DNA from: Planctomycetaceae bacterium
Lineage (GTDB): Bacteria > Planctomycetota > Planctomycetia > Gemmatales > Gemmataceae
DNA length: 51,740 nucleotides
Direction: 5' to 3'
NCBI GenBank assembly: GCA_013823135.1
Contig: PNLP01000050.1
Location: 1 to 51,740, forward strand
Below are positions 8,242 through 17,671 of the stretch, in pieces; within the stretch, counting starts at the first letter, position 1, and each line of letters begins with the position of its first letter. The notes below the pieces were generated by a model. It was not told the DNA's origin and searched no databases. It saw only the letters and a program-made list of their open reading frames with translations. Position numbers and translations under genes: made by a program.

Positions 8242-9474
8242 TCATGGCTTCTTCACTTTGCTGCCGTCGAGCGTCGTCATCTTGCCGTAGCCCGCGGGCC
8301 ATGCCGACGTCACCTCGGCTTCGCCCACGAAGTCCCCAGCGCCGAGTTCGGCGGTCCAGTCCTTGGCGAGTTTGCCGTCGTCGAGATACGCACGCACGAG
8401 GTACTTCCCGTTCGGCAAATCGGGCTTGGACTTCCACGCCTTTGCACGCGCGGAGCCGGGAGCTGCGGCCAGCGTCAGCGTGTGCTGGAAGAGCTTGCCC
8501 TGACCCCACACTTTGCGGTCAGTACTCGCAGTCGGTTCGGTTTCCCACGTCTTCTTTGTGGCGTCCCACGCGAAGACCTTCACCTGCACGAGTTTGTCGG
8601 CCCATGCGGGAGGCGTGTTCGCGATCTTGAGCCAAATATCGGTGCCAAACGCTTGCATCGTTTCCTTCTTGGGCAAGTCGGCCGCCGTCTCGTACTTGTC
8701 AGCCATGATCTTGGCATAGTCTTCGATGAACCCCCGGAACGCCTTGTACCCCCGATCGCCAAGAATGAACTTCGTTCCGCCCGCGTGCTTCACCTCGTTC
8801 AGCGGTTTCAGCAGCAGCAGGCTCTTGGCCGGCTCCTTCGCGTCGATCAGCTTGCTGTCCATGAGATACTTGAGCGTCGCCTCCGGACCACCGGCCTTGA
8901 ACCAGGAGACGCGGTCGCCGTTCTCCGCAACGAGTTTCTTGTTCTCGGAGCTGCCCTCGATGTGACAACTCATGCACCGGAACCGCATGGCCCACACGCT
9001 GTTCGTGAACGACTCGAGGAGTTGATCCTTGCGGGCGTGGCGAATCACCTCGACGGGCCGTGGCGGCTTCGCCAGGTCCTCGACCTTGAGTTTCGGAGCG
9101 TCACGGAGTTCCTTGTCGGCACAGCACGCCTTGATCCACGCGGTGAACGCCTCGATCTCGGCGTTTCGATTCTTCTGATGAACGGCAGCCGCGCCTTTCT
9201 CGGTCTTGCCCATGTCGATGAGCGCGAGGATCCGTGACTTCTCGGGCTTGTCGAGATCGACGAGCCCTTGGTCGCGGAGCGAGAGGAACGTTTCCTTCGA
9301 CGAGGGCCGAATGTAGTTCTTCAGATCGACGCCGACGAGGTGGCACTGCACGCAACTCGAGGGGTTCGGTGACTTGAAGATCGGGGCGATCCGCTTCTCG
9401 AACACTTGTTCGGGCGTGGTGTCCTGACCGGCAACGGGAGCGAGCAGCAACACAGCGAACGCAGCATTGAGCAT
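8242..9474 (-). CDS. Exported diheme c-type cytochrome, planctomycete type
   Basis: A 410-residue protein with a hydrophobic signal segment (residues 1-16) and two CxxCH heme-binding motifs, CVQCH (41-45) and CMSCH (167-171). The N-terminal part (about 20-125) resembles planctomycete cytochrome C domains. The C-terminal third looks like an all-beta domain without motifs. It would act in the periplasm as an electron carrier. The ATG is preceded on the minus strand by GGAG. It is transcribed divergently from the next cytochrome-like gene. Confidence 0.8.
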   Translation of the reverse strand: MLNAAFAVLLLAPVAGQDTTPEQVFEKRIAPIFKSPNPSSCVQCHLVGVDLKNYIRPSSKETFLSLRDQGLVDLDKPEKSRILALIDMGKTEKGAAAVHQKNRNAEIEAFTAWIKACCADKELRDAPKLKVEDLAKPPRPVEVIRHARKDQLLESFTNSVWAMRFRCMSCHIEGSSENKKLVAENGDRVSWFKAGGPEATLKYLMDSKLIDAKEPAKSLLLLKPLNEVKHAGGTKFILGDRGYKAFRGFIEDYAKIMADKYETAADLPKKETMQAFGTDIWLKIANTPPAWADKLVQVKVFAWDATKKTWETEPTASTDRKVWGQGKLFQHTLTLAAAPGSARAKAWKSKPDLPNGKYLVRAYLDDGKLAKDWTAELGAGDFVGEAEVTSAWPAGYGKMTTLDGSKVKKP

Positions 9475-9708
9475 GGTGAGTCACTCCAAATAGGGAATAC
9501 CGGACTGTAACCGAGAACTGGGGTGATTGCGACGGACGTTCAACAAGAACGAGGTTCATTCGCGCCTGGCGTCCGTCACGAATTTTGTGCGCGAGCGCCG
9601 AGATTGCGGGTGCTGGGAAAATCTGTGTAACGGTGCCCCGTTTGGAGAAGGAACGTCGCCGCACCACTCGTTCCGCTCGGGTGGGACGCCGTGATCCGTG
9701 AGAATCAC

Positions 9709-10584
9709 ATGAACGCATTCGCTCGCAGTGGGGTACTCGTAGTTCTCGGTGCATCCCTCTCCACCTTTGGCCTTGCCGGGGTGCGGGCAGAACCTGCTCC
9801 ACAACCGCGTGAGGTCGGCAAGCAGGTCATGCCCGAGCGGGTCTTCCAGGAAATCGTCAAGGAATCCACCCGATTCATCCAGGCTGCGCTCACCAAGGAG
9901 CCGTCCACCAAGCCACGACCGGCGCTCCCGGCCGCGTGTAACGTCTCGATCACGTCGGCTCGGACGATCCGAGCCAATGCCCTCCTCATCGCTCTCGCTG
10001 CCCAGAATCGGATCCTCAGTGTCGGCACCGGTCCCGACGCTGCGAAGTTGGCCACGGTGCGGGACGCGGCGGTGAAACTCGCCATCGCCGTTGCGAAGAA
10101 TCCTACGGACAACCCGGACTTGCTGACGCTGATCGCGATCCTCAGCCAATACCCCGACCTCAAAGCCGATCCCCACGCCAGCCTCGCCCTTGTGAGGTTC
10201 AAGGGAACGTTCACCCACGACGACATCGCCAGCATCTTCAGTGGTTGCGGGGGGAACAGGACGCAACTGATCGAGCGGCACATGTTGAAGCTCCTCCAGC
10301 CGAAGGCACTCTTCGCCCCCGGAAATGTGGAGAAGCTCGAACTGTTGGCCTACAAAGTTGCTTTGCTGGCGGACGTGATCCGGGACATGGACGACATGAT
10401 CCCCGCCAGCGATACGAAGGTCGTGGAACACCGGCAGGAATGGGTCCGCTTCGCAAGCGAGGTTCATCAGGAAGGCTGGCAGTTGGCCGAGACCGTGCGG
10501 GACGGCAACGTGGCGGAGATGCGGCAACGCCTCACGAAACTCGATAAAGCCTGTGCGGCTTGCCACGACAAGTTCCGACGATGA
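9709..10584 (+). CDS. Exported cytochrome-like protein with C-terminal CxxCH
   Basis: A 291-residue protein with an N-terminal signal segment ending near residue 26 and a single heme motif CAACH at residues 282-286, five residues before the end. An Arg/Lys-flanked helical region leads into it. A helical protein with one CxxCH at the extreme C-terminus recalls the cytochrome c' fold, though it is longer than usual and the N-terminal half is not recognised. The ATG at 9709 was chosen over an in-frame start six codons upstream because it begins the signal peptide. Confidence 0.7.
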   Translation: MNAFARSGVLVVLGASLSTFGLAGVRAEPAPQPREVGKQVMPERVFQEIVKESTRFIQAALTKEPSTKPRPALPAACNVSITSARTIRANALLIALAAQNRILSVGTGPDAAKLATVRDAAVKLAIAVAKNPTDNPDLLTLIAILSQYPDLKADPHASLALVRFKGTFTHDDIASIFSGCGGNRTQLIERHMLKLLQPKALFAPGNVEKLELLAYKVALLADVIRDMDDMIPASDTKVVEHRQEWVRFASEVHQEGWQLAETVRDGNVAEMRQRLTKLDKACAACHDKFRR

Positions 10585-11075
10585 TGGCTGCCGACAAATC
10601 GGTCGTTCAGCAGTTTCCGCCTGGGGTGAAACTCGGTCCTCATGTTCTCCACTTTTTGCGCCACTCGCAGAACAACCACGGTTCCGCTGACACCCGAACA
10701 AGTTCTCGTCTGAGCCGAGACGCACCGACATCAACTGATCGTGGCTCCTTGCGAGTCGCGACAGATCCGGAATCTCCCGGTGAAATGGGGTCCTCAATCA
10801 CTCGGAAGTTCATCGTGGATGAGTTCGGCTCGACTTGAGGTTCGCCGAACACCTTTGCCGGAAATGCCCCCGATCGCCCGTCACAACGACTCAATGTAAA
10901 ACAAACGTGATGTTGTCAAAGGGATGTTCGCGAAGGGGAGAAGGAGAAAGACAGGCGCCTGTCTCCTCAGTGAATTGGGGCTTCGCAACCACCAAACTGA
11001 AGGAGACAGGCATGTCCCTGAACAGAGCAGCCGAATGTGTTACTGCGTTCGGAACCTCCCGGGCAAGATTCCGCA
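10585..11075. other. Intergenic region between convergent genes
   Basis: About 490 bp with no supported gene. It contains the large imperfect hairpin at 10956-11014. Just after the hairpin, AAGGAGACAGGC precedes an ATG (11012) opening a 31-codon frame that runs into the 3' end of the minus-strand neighbour. I do not recognise that peptide. Confidence 0.45.
10956..11014. repeat. Long inverted repeat forming a hairpin
   Basis: The arms GCCTGTCTCCTCAGT (from about 10956) and ACTGAAGGAGACAGGC (ending near 11012) pair over about 15 bp with one bulge and enclose a loop of roughly 27 bases. Just upstream GACAGGCGCCTGTC forms a second, overlapping palindrome. It lies between convergent genes (9709-10584 and 11076-11984), so it may serve as a terminator for both, or it may be the end of a vanished element. 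Confidence 0.5.
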
Positions 11076-11984
11076 CTACTTTTGCGTCTTGGGGACCAGT
11101 TTCTTGATCTGGTAGTTCTTGCCGGCCCCATCGAGCCACTTCATGAATGCGTCTTTCTGAACCATGCCGTAGTCCACGGGTGGAGCACCCGGAGCGTTCA
11201 CGATGACCGGCGTGATCCAACCGTCCTTGGCGGTCAGGTTGAGCGACTGGAAGGCTTGGAACGGGCTCGGCGGTGCGTCGAACCGTGCGTTTTGAATGCC
11301 CCAATCGCCCTCCGTCAGCGCCTTGAGGACAAGTGTGTTCTCGTCAGCCCCGATCGCAACCTGCTCGACTTCGCCGCCCAGAACCGGGTAGTTCCGGTGC
11401 TTGAGAACCATCACTGTGGCAGCTTCGGCTCGAACTTCGGGCTTCTCGCTCTTGAGAGCCTTTATCGGGTCGGCGAGGATCGCAACGACATTCTTCACCG
11501 ATTCGAGATCCTTCTTGCCCTGTTCGGTCTTCAGATCCACCGGTGGAGTTCCGCTCGGGATCGTGTAGAAGTCCCCACTCGGGTGCTTCGCCAGGAACAG
11601 GATGAGTTCCTGGCCCTCTTTCAGTTCAAACACCTGATGCCTGCATGACGCGATTGGTTGCACGGCACCGATCGGAGCGTTCGGGTCCAGCTTTACAGGG
11701 GCGATGGAGCCAATCCGAATCTCTTTCGTGTTCCCGGCCACGATGAGCCCGGTGTCGATCTTGATCGTGGCGACCTTGAAGCCAACCTTCTCCTTGACCC
11801 CCGGATGCGGGAGAGCTTGCACGAGTTCGTTCTCGAACCCAGTGACCTTGCCGACTACAACCGTCTCGGCCATGATCGCACGCCGGGCGGGCGGGCTTGG
11901 TGGAACTATTTTGCAAGCCAGGGCCGCGTCAGCGGTGCCGACGACAGCGACGATCCGAGCGGCAGCCCGCAGGAATGTCAGCAT
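11076..11984 (-). CDS. Exported hypothetical protein
   Basis: A 302-residue protein with a clear signal peptide (MLTFLRAAARIVAVVG, cleavage near Ala-Leu-Ala, residues 20-24). I do not recognise a catalytic domain. The mature part mixes beta-rich and helical stretches, with a segment near residues 95-150 reading as a secreted all-beta fold. The start at 11984 was chosen over a 60-codon upstream extension because it begins the signal peptide and has GGAG about ten bases before it. Confidence 0.7.
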   Translation of the reverse strand: MLTFLRAAARIVAVVGTADAALACKIVPPSPPARRAIMAETVVVGKVTGFENELVQALPHPGVKEKVGFKVATIKIDTGLIVAGNTKEIRIGSIAPVKLDPNAPIGAVQPIASCRHQVFELKEGQELILFLAKHPSGDFYTIPSGTPPVDLKTEQGKKDLESVKNVVAILADPIKALKSEKPEVRAEAATVMVLKHRNYPVLGGEVEQVAIGADENTLVLKALTEGDWGIQNARFDAPPSPFQAFQSLNLTAKDGWITPVIVNAPGAPPVDYGMVQKDAFMKWLDGAGKNYQIKKLVPKTQK

Positions 11985-12624
11985 GGAAAGCTCCGCAGAG
12001 GCAGAGGTGACGAACGAGCGAATTATTTGGTTGCCTCGTTTGGTATTTGACGATGCCCGAACCCCGGCGGATGTCCGCAGGACGACGATTTTCGGACATC
12101 GGACAATTGGAAGCGCCACTTGGGACCATTTTCCGCCGTCGATCTTATCCCAAAGCCATTCCACGTATGTTCTTGTGTAATTTCAAGCTGGGAAAGGGTG
12201 ATCCCACTGTGAAGGACACTTTCGCCCTGGTAGTCGTGACCGGCTCGGGCGGTGCGGGCGCAGACATCGAGGTGATCGACATCACGCCGGGTCAGCAGCT
12301 CGCTCACAAAAAGTTCGAGCCGACCGAACTCCTGAACCGTGAGCCTCAGAACGCGGACCAGCGGAATATGTCCCCTTGCCCATCTCCGCGAGGAACGGGG
12401 AGGCGATGCAGAATAAGCTCCGGGTTGCGAACCCGTTCGGTAAATTCCGGGAAGTCTAACGCATCGAGGATGCACGTTCGCTCGGGGAGGTCGGTTCTAC
12501 CCGCACCAAAACACGAAAACGGTGCTGGGTACGGTCCATCGGACAATCCAGGATCGCGGCTCACACTTTGGGTCGGCGAGTCAACGTTTACCGTGTCGTG
12601 GCGGTCGTCAAGTTCGGTACGCGG
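11985..12624. other. Gap with a possible decayed coding fragment
   Basis: No intact gene. On the plus strand about 12190-12350 a frame with GC-rich third positions reads like real protein, for example DIEVIDITPGQQLAHKKF. It has no convincing start and soon degenerates. It may be a gene remnant of unknown family. The minus strand here gives only low-complexity readings. Confidence 0.3.
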
Positions 12625-15030
12625 TCACACGTCCGCGTACCGCAGGCGGAGGGCGTTTGCGACCACAGACACGGAACTGAGACTCATCGCGGCTGCCGCG
12701 AGCATCGGGCTGAGCAAGATCCCGAAGAACGGGTACAGCACGCCCGCGGCAACCGGCACGCCGAGCAGGTTGTAGGCGAACGCGAAGAACAAGTTCTGGC
12801 GGATGTTTCTCATCGTGGCCTGACTGAGGGCACGGGCTCGAGCGATGCCGCGGAGGTCGCCCTTCACAAGGGTCACCCCGGCCGACTCCATCGCGACATC
12901 GGTCCCGGTCCCCATCGCGATTCCCACGTCTGCGGCGGCGAGAGCTGGGGCGTCGTTGATCCCATCCCCGGCCATTGCCACGACCCGCCCCTCGGCGCGG
13001 AGTTTGCGGACCGCCTCGGCCTTCTGGTCGGGCAACACCTCGGCAAAAACCTGGTCGATCCCGAGTTTTTTCGCCACCGCTTCTGCCGTCGCCCGGCTGT
13101 CCCCGGTCAACATCACGACCACGATCCCAGCGGCGTGGAGCCTTACCAGAGCCTCCGGGGTGGTCACCTTGATCGGGTCAGCAACTCCGAGCAGGCCGAC
13201 TGCCTTCCCATCCTGCGCGAGGAACAACACGGTTTGTCCCTCGGCTCGAAGTGCATCAGCCCGCGTGGCCACTTCGTCGACGCCGGTAACTCCCGCGTCC
13301 ACCATCATGGCCCGGTTTCCGAGGGCGACGACTCGTCCGCCCACGCGGCCGCGGACGCCCTTGCCAGACACCGACTCGAATCCCTCGGCCGCGGCAGGCT
13401 CGATGCCCCGCTCCTTCGCCGCCGCCACGATGGCCGTCGCGAGCGGGTGTTCGCTCCCACGCTCCAGCGCGGACGCCAGCCGCAGTAAATCACCATTGTT
13501 AAACCCCGCTGCCGGTTCGACCGACACCAATTTTGGCTTCCCCTCGGTGAGGGTGCCGGTCTTGTCCACAACGACCGTGTTCACCTTCTCCATCCGTTCG
13601 AGAGCCTCGGCGTTTCGAACCAGCACTCCCTCCTTGGCACCGCGGCCAACACCAACCATGATGGACATCGGGGTTGCGAGACCGAGCGCGCACGGGCAGG
13701 CGATGATGAGGACCGCGACGGCATTCACCGTTGCCAACGTCAACGCCTGGGGCACGCCGGAAACAGCCCAGATGATGAAGGTCAGGACCGCCACCAGCAC
13801 GACGACGGGTACGAACCACCCGGCCACAACATCGGCCAGCCTTTGCACGGGTGCGCGACTCCGCTGCGCTTCCCCGACCAGGGCGACGATCCGGGCCAGG
13901 AGTGTCTCGGCCCCGACCTTGGTGGCAGTCATTACGAACCCGCCGGTCGTGTTCACCGTGCCGCCGATCACCGGGTCACCGGGCTTCTTCTCAACCGGCA
14001 TCGGCTCACCGGTCACCATCGACTCATCAACCGCACTGCCGCCCTCGGCAACCGCCCCGTCCACGGGCAACTTCTCACCGGGCCGTACCCGCAGCCTGTC
14101 GCCAACCCGCACGTCAGCGAGTGCGACGTCCTCGTCGGACCCGTCGGCCCGAACCCGTCGGGCGGTCTTCGGGTTCAGCCCGAGCAACGCGCGGATCGCC
14201 GATCCGGTCTGACGCCGTGCGCGGAGTTCGAGAACCTGGCCGAGCAGCACGAGTGCCACGATGACGGCCGCCGCCTCGAAGTAGACGGGTATTCCGTGTT
14301 CGCCCCGAAACCCGGCAGGGAACAAGTCCGGTGCGAGGGTCGCGACTACGCTGAACGTCCACGCGGCCCCAGTCCCGAGGCCGATCAACGTGAACATGTT
14401 CGCCGTTCGGTGTTTGGCGGCCTGCACCGCCCTCACGAAGAATGGCCAGCCACACCACAGCACAACAGGAGTCGCCAGGGCCAACTCGACCCAGTTCAAT
14501 CCGCTGTGTGCCAGCCACTCCGAGAACGAGAGGCCGACCATCGGCCCCATTTCGAGAATCAGGAGCGGGAGGACGAGTGCCGCCGACACCCATAGCCGTC
14601 GGCTCATATCCCGAAGTTCCGAGTCGTCCACCATGTCAGCGTGTGGAGTCATCGGCTCAAGCGCCATTCCGCACTTGGGGCAGGTTCCCGGGCCATCTCG
14701 GATGATCTCCGGGTGCATTGGGCAGGTGTACTTCAAGCCAGTTTCCACTGGAGCGGCCGTGGCGGGGGTCGGACTCACGACGGGTACGGCCGCGCCGCCA
14801 CGGCCCGAATGCTCGGCAGCAGGGCTCTGCGCGACGGTGTACTTCTCGGGGGCTGCGCGGAACTTCTCCAGACAATGCCCGCTGCAAAAGTGATACACCT
14901 TGCCCGCGTGAGTGTGCGAGCCTGCCGCAGTGGCCGGGTCAACGGTCATTCCGCAGACGGGGTCAACGACCGAGGACGCAGGTCTTTCGATCAAGGTCAC
15001 ACCATGCGTGGAATGCTCGTCGACGGACAT
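12625..15030 (-). CDS. copA: Copper-translocating P1B-type ATPase
   Basis: An 801-residue ATP-driven exporter of monovalent copper from the cytoplasm. In order: a YHS metal-binding domain (DPVCGM at 23-28, Cys49 and Cys53), a heavy-metal-binding segment (YTCPMHP at 101-107, CPKCGMALEP at 117-126), transmembrane helices, the actuator TGEP (340-343), the copper-type CPC motif (445-447), the phosphorylation motif DKTGT (489-493), an SEHP nucleotide-binding motif, GDGINDAP, and a final helix pair with MSLSSVSVVANALRL. There is no N-terminal HMA domain; YHS plus the CPMHP domain replace it. The ATG at 15030 has GGGAG upstream and lies behind a MerR-type promoter. The next minus-strand gene upstream is a YHS-like metal protein. 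Confidence 0.94.
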   Translation of the reverse strand: MSVDEHSTHGVTLIERPASSVVDPVCGMTVDPATAAGSHTHAGKVYHFCSGHCLEKFRAAPEKYTVAQSPAAEHSGRGGAAVPVVSPTPATAAPVETGLKYTCPMHPEIIRDGPGTCPKCGMALEPMTPHADMVDDSELRDMSRRLWVSAALVLPLLILEMGPMVGLSFSEWLAHSGLNWVELALATPVVLWCGWPFFVRAVQAAKHRTANMFTLIGLGTGAAWTFSVVATLAPDLFPAGFRGEHGIPVYFEAAAVIVALVLLGQVLELRARRQTGSAIRALLGLNPKTARRVRADGSDEDVALADVRVGDRLRVRPGEKLPVDGAVAEGGSAVDESMVTGEPMPVEKKPGDPVIGGTVNTTGGFVMTATKVGAETLLARIVALVGEAQRSRAPVQRLADVVAGWFVPVVVLVAVLTFIIWAVSGVPQALTLATVNAVAVLIIACPCALGLATPMSIMVGVGRGAKEGVLVRNAEALERMEKVNTVVVDKTGTLTEGKPKLVSVEPAAGFNNGDLLRLASALERGSEHPLATAIVAAAKERGIEPAAAEGFESVSGKGVRGRVGGRVVALGNRAMMVDAGVTGVDEVATRADALRAEGQTVLFLAQDGKAVGLLGVADPIKVTTPEALVRLHAAGIVVVMLTGDSRATAEAVAKKLGIDQVFAEVLPDQKAEAVRKLRAEGRVVAMAGDGINDAPALAAADVGIAMGTGTDVAMESAGVTLVKGDLRGIARARALSQATMRNIRQNLFFAFAYNLLGVPVAAGVLYPFFGILLSPMLAAAAMSLSSVSVVANALRLRYADV

Positions 15031-15076
15031 CGGGTACTCCCGTTCTGAAGGACAGTGATTCGGCCGGACCAGTTTC

Positions 15077-15108
15077 ACTCTACACCCCGTACCCCGGTAC
15101 AGGGTGAA
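15077..15108 (-). promoter_or_regulatory. MerR-family metal-responsive promoter of copA
   Basis: Read on the minus strand, a -35 element TTCACC (15103-15108) and a -10 element TAGAGT (15077-15082) are separated by 20 bp. This over-long spacer is the hallmark of promoters activated by MerR-family regulators such as CueR. The spacer contains a near-perfect dyad (15084-15105) with arms ACCCCGTACC and GGTACAGGGT around two bases. It ends about 47 bp before the copA start. No merR-type gene is in the window, so the regulator must be encoded elsewhere. Confidence 0.72.
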
Positions 15109-15205
15109 GATCCCTTGAGCTGAAATGTTCCAAAAGACACCGCCCGACGATGCGCGGGGCATTGTCGGGCGGCTTCGATTTCCTGGAAACCTTGAAGTTC
15201 AGGTG

Positions 15206-16024
15206 TTACTTCTTGTCCATTTCCTTGGGCTTACCTGCCTTGAGCGCCTCGACAGTCTTGAGGGTCTTGTCAGCGTCCTTCAAGGCTGCCGCCTTGCATG
15301 CATCGCAGCATAAGAAGACGTCTTTCCCGCCGACTGACACCTTGGCCGGTGTGCCCATCGACCCGAGTTTGATCGAGTCCTGCACGGCACAGAACTTCTG
15401 CGCTTCTGCCGTTTTCTTGTCGGCGGCGTCCAACTTGGCGATGTTTTCCGCGATCTTCTTGGTCATCTCTGGCGTCTCAGTCAGGTAGAGTTGAACACAA
15501 TGGATCTCGCCGGCCTTCAATGGAAAGGTGTGGGCTTGGCTGACCCACTTACCGTCTTCGCCCCAACGGACCCGGACGGTGAAGTGGTACGTCGAGCCAC
15601 GCTCCAGCGATTGAACGGCCAACTCGTAAGCAGGCTTGCTGGCATCGGAGATCACTTCCACGTCACCGATCCACATTTCAGCACCAGGCACCAGGTGAGC
15701 CAGGATGTAGGCCGGTTCCCCCGCCGCAGCCGCACGAGTGTACGGGAACTTAAGTGGCGACAGCGCGGTCGCGTCCGGGGTTCGAGCCTCCAGCGGGAAG
15801 ACCTGGAGCATTGACCGTTGTGGGTAGACCCACGCGGCGTTCGCGTGTGGTCGTGGTGTGGTGGCGGCGTTCGGGCCGTTCAGACCAACCATGTCGCCCC
15901 AAGTGACTCGCCCCCGTGCGGGGGGTCCTTGCGACAAGACACTTCCAGCCAACACCAACGAAATCCCCGCGACTGCCGCGAGCGTGGACAAGGACAAGGA
16001 ACGCACTGGTACTTGGATCTTCAT
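15206..16024 (-). CDS. Exported TIGR03000-like protein with C-terminal YHS-like metal site
   Basis: A 272-residue protein with a signal peptide (about residues 1-32). The middle part (about 100-185) resembles the planctomycete TIGR03000 domain, with a W/Y-rich beta pattern, AYILAHLVPGAEMWI, and a closing HTFPLKAGEIHCVQLYL. The C-terminal part (about 210-260) carries Cys residues spaced as in the YHS-like proteins of this island: one Cys, then FLCCDACK about 30 residues later, then DADKTL. The same module occurs at 39373 and 39826. Probable periplasmic metal binder. It lies upstream of copA on the same strand, but the copA promoter lies between them. Confidence 0.7.
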   Translation of the reverse strand: MKIQVPVRSLSLSTLAAVAGISLVLAGSVLSQGPPARGRVTWGDMVGLNGPNAATTPRPHANAAWVYPQRSMLQVFPLEARTPDATALSPLKFPYTRAAAAGEPAYILAHLVPGAEMWIGDVEVISDASKPAYELAVQSLERGSTYHFTVRVRWGEDGKWVSQAHTFPLKAGEIHCVQLYLTETPEMTKKIAENIAKLDAADKKTAEAQKFCAVQDSIKLGSMGTPAKVSVGGKDVFLCCDACKAAALKDADKTLKTVEALKAGKPKEMDKK

Positions 16025-16911
16025 AGGTGACCTCGAGACGTTTCCACTGGAAACGGAGAGTCGGGCTGGGCGCACGATGCGTCCGCGTCCCCGACCATCC
16101 ACATGTTGGGGTGGTGAACATCACACGAATGGTTGAGAGTCGTAGGGGGTATATGCACCATCCGTGCCGCCATGGTTCGATGGAATCTTGTCGCCCTATT
16201 CTGGGGCGAAACCAGCCGAAAATAGGAATGTCGCCCGTCAGTGAATCACGAGGTTCAAATACCGTCGGTGTGCCGTGTCGGGCGATGTGTCAATTCCGCG
16301 CACTGTAAGTCCGTTTCGAGGTACGAGGTACGCCAGGACGGGAATTGCCCGCCGTCCACAGCTCGCAGAATGGGACAGCCCCAGCCGCGTCCTCCCCGTC
16401 GCAGACGACGATTCGACGGGTGAACTTTCCGACCCTTGGCCTTCTGAGTGGTGGCGTGACTTTCGAGGTAGTGCTTGGCGATGAGCCGATACAAAGACCC
16501 CCCTCTGTCACCTCGACCAGGCCGCGCTTCGCCTGCACCGCTCCGGTGAAGGCACCTTGCTCGTGGCCGAAAAGTTCGCTCTCCAGCAGGGACTCTTGTA
16601 AGGCGGCACAGTTGACCGTCACCAGGGAGCGATCGCGCTGGGCCGTTGCGGTGGAGCGAGCGTGCGGCGAGTTCCTTGCCAGTGCAACCCGGGCCGCACA
16701 CCAACACGGTTGATTCGGTCGGGGCGACTCGAAGCTGAGCCGCTCTGCCTACTGCCGCAGGCGAGCCTCTATCTCTAATACCGGCATCGCACGGGGTGAT
16801 TGTGCAGGTTTTCCGAACGTTCCCATTACTTAAACTTACGCCGTCGGTCCTGTCCCGTTCGACGCTCGGGCGGAGTCAGACTCAAAGTAGGCAGGAGGCA
16901 ATCTTATCCAA
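16025..16911. other. Intergenic region with a sigma-54 regulator relic
   Basis: Apart from the broken sigma-54 activator fragment at 16494-16722 on the minus strand, no gene is visible in this stretch of almost 900 bp. It separates the divergent copA-side genes from the plus-strand island. Confidence 0.5.
16494..16722 (-). pseudogene. Remnant of a sigma-54-dependent transcriptional activator
   Basis: Two minus-strand frames together reproduce the start of an NtrC-type AAA+ domain. A Walker A region, VLVCGPGCTGKELAAR, is followed after a frameshift by VTVNCAALQESLL and LLESELFGHEQGAFTGA, including the GAFTGA loop that contacts sigma-54. The sequence is lost soon after TEGGL, where the Walker B region should follow. 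Both ends of the protein are missing. This is a clear decayed fragment with no function of its own; it may once have regulated nearby metal genes. Confidence 0.75.
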
Positions 16912-16939
16912 TTGATTCTCCTGGGCCGCTTCGTATAAT
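16912..16939 (+). promoter_or_regulatory. Sigma-70-type promoter
   Basis: TTGATT (16912-16917) and a perfect TATAAT (16934-16939) are separated by 16 bp. Transcription would start near 16946, which favours ATG 16975 over the GTG at 16945 as the start of the next gene. Confidence 0.6.
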
Positions 16940-16974
16940 CACTGGTGTTAAGCAGCCACTTGGGACAAGTTGGT

Positions 16975-17466
16975 ATGCGTCTCCTCATCAATCTTCTCCT
17001 GATTCTCCCCACTGCGGCAGGCCCTTGGGTCTGTTGTTGCACCGCGTCCGAACTGGCCAACCTCCCAGCTCGGGTGGCGAAGTTGATCGGCATCGTCCCC
17101 GACCGCAGCGCCAGCCGGGTGTGCTGCGGAGTGAGAACGCACGGGAAAGAGAAGCAGCTTCCCACTGGCAAACTGAAGCACATGTCTGGCGGATACCCAC
17201 CCGCTGGCGATGCCCCGTCCGAGCCGCATTCCTGTCCGTGTGCCCCCGAGCTGCAGCGCGACACCACCTCGCTGACCGAAGGCGGCGAATCCCGCCTGGC
17301 CGTTTTCTTCCGGGATCTCGCCACTCCGGTGCAGCCGATCGTCGGGCTCTTCCTGCCCCCGGTGTCCGCGGATGTTAGAGCCGCGTCTGCTGCCGACTTT
17401 GGGCCTGATCTGCCCTTTCTGTCCGCCGAACAGCGGCTCTACTGCCACCACGCCCTCCGCTGTTAG
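16975..17466 (+). CDS. Exported cysteine-rich protein, paralogue of the 37058 gene
   Basis: A 163-residue protein with a signal peptide (MRLLINLLLILPTAAG) followed at once by PWVCCC. Further Cys occur in VCCG and SCPCAP, and the C-terminus is LYCHHALRC. The gene at 37058-37525 has the same plan: signal peptide, GPWLCCC, a central Cys/His region and LYTHHNLRC at the end. I do not know a function. The Cys and His content and the location at the head of two metal clusters suggest a periplasmic metal binder or sensor. The start is set by the upstream promoter and signal peptide. Confidence 0.65.
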   Translation: MRLLINLLLILPTAAGPWVCCCTASELANLPARVAKLIGIVPDRSASRVCCGVRTHGKEKQLPTGKLKHMSGGYPPAGDAPSEPHSCPCAPELQRDTTSLTEGGESRLAVFFRDLATPVQPIVGLFLPPVSADVRAASAADFGPDLPFLSAEQRLYCHHALRC

Positions 17467-17671
17467 TCACCTCCGCACGACTCCTCAATCGCCGCCGCGG
17501 CCGTTGATCGGCTGCTGAAGGTCACCAATCCTTTGGTCCGCCGATGCGTCGGCATCTCGGTCCGGCTCGCCCGGCCACGAACACACGTTCCGACGAACCG
17601 GGCCGCCATCGACCCATTTGACGGCGGCACCCGAACTTCCGCATCGACCGACCACGGGTCGAGGATATCGC

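Noticed and set aside
8140..9237. Plus-strand open frame opposite the diheme cytochrome
   Set aside because: It is a shadow frame; the minus strand carries two CxxCH motifs, a signal peptide and a ribosome site.
12047..12775. Plus-strand 242-codon frame upstream of copA's 3' end
   Set aside because: Only a short central part looks like protein; the rest overlaps copA in antisense. It was kept as a possible remnant, not a gene.
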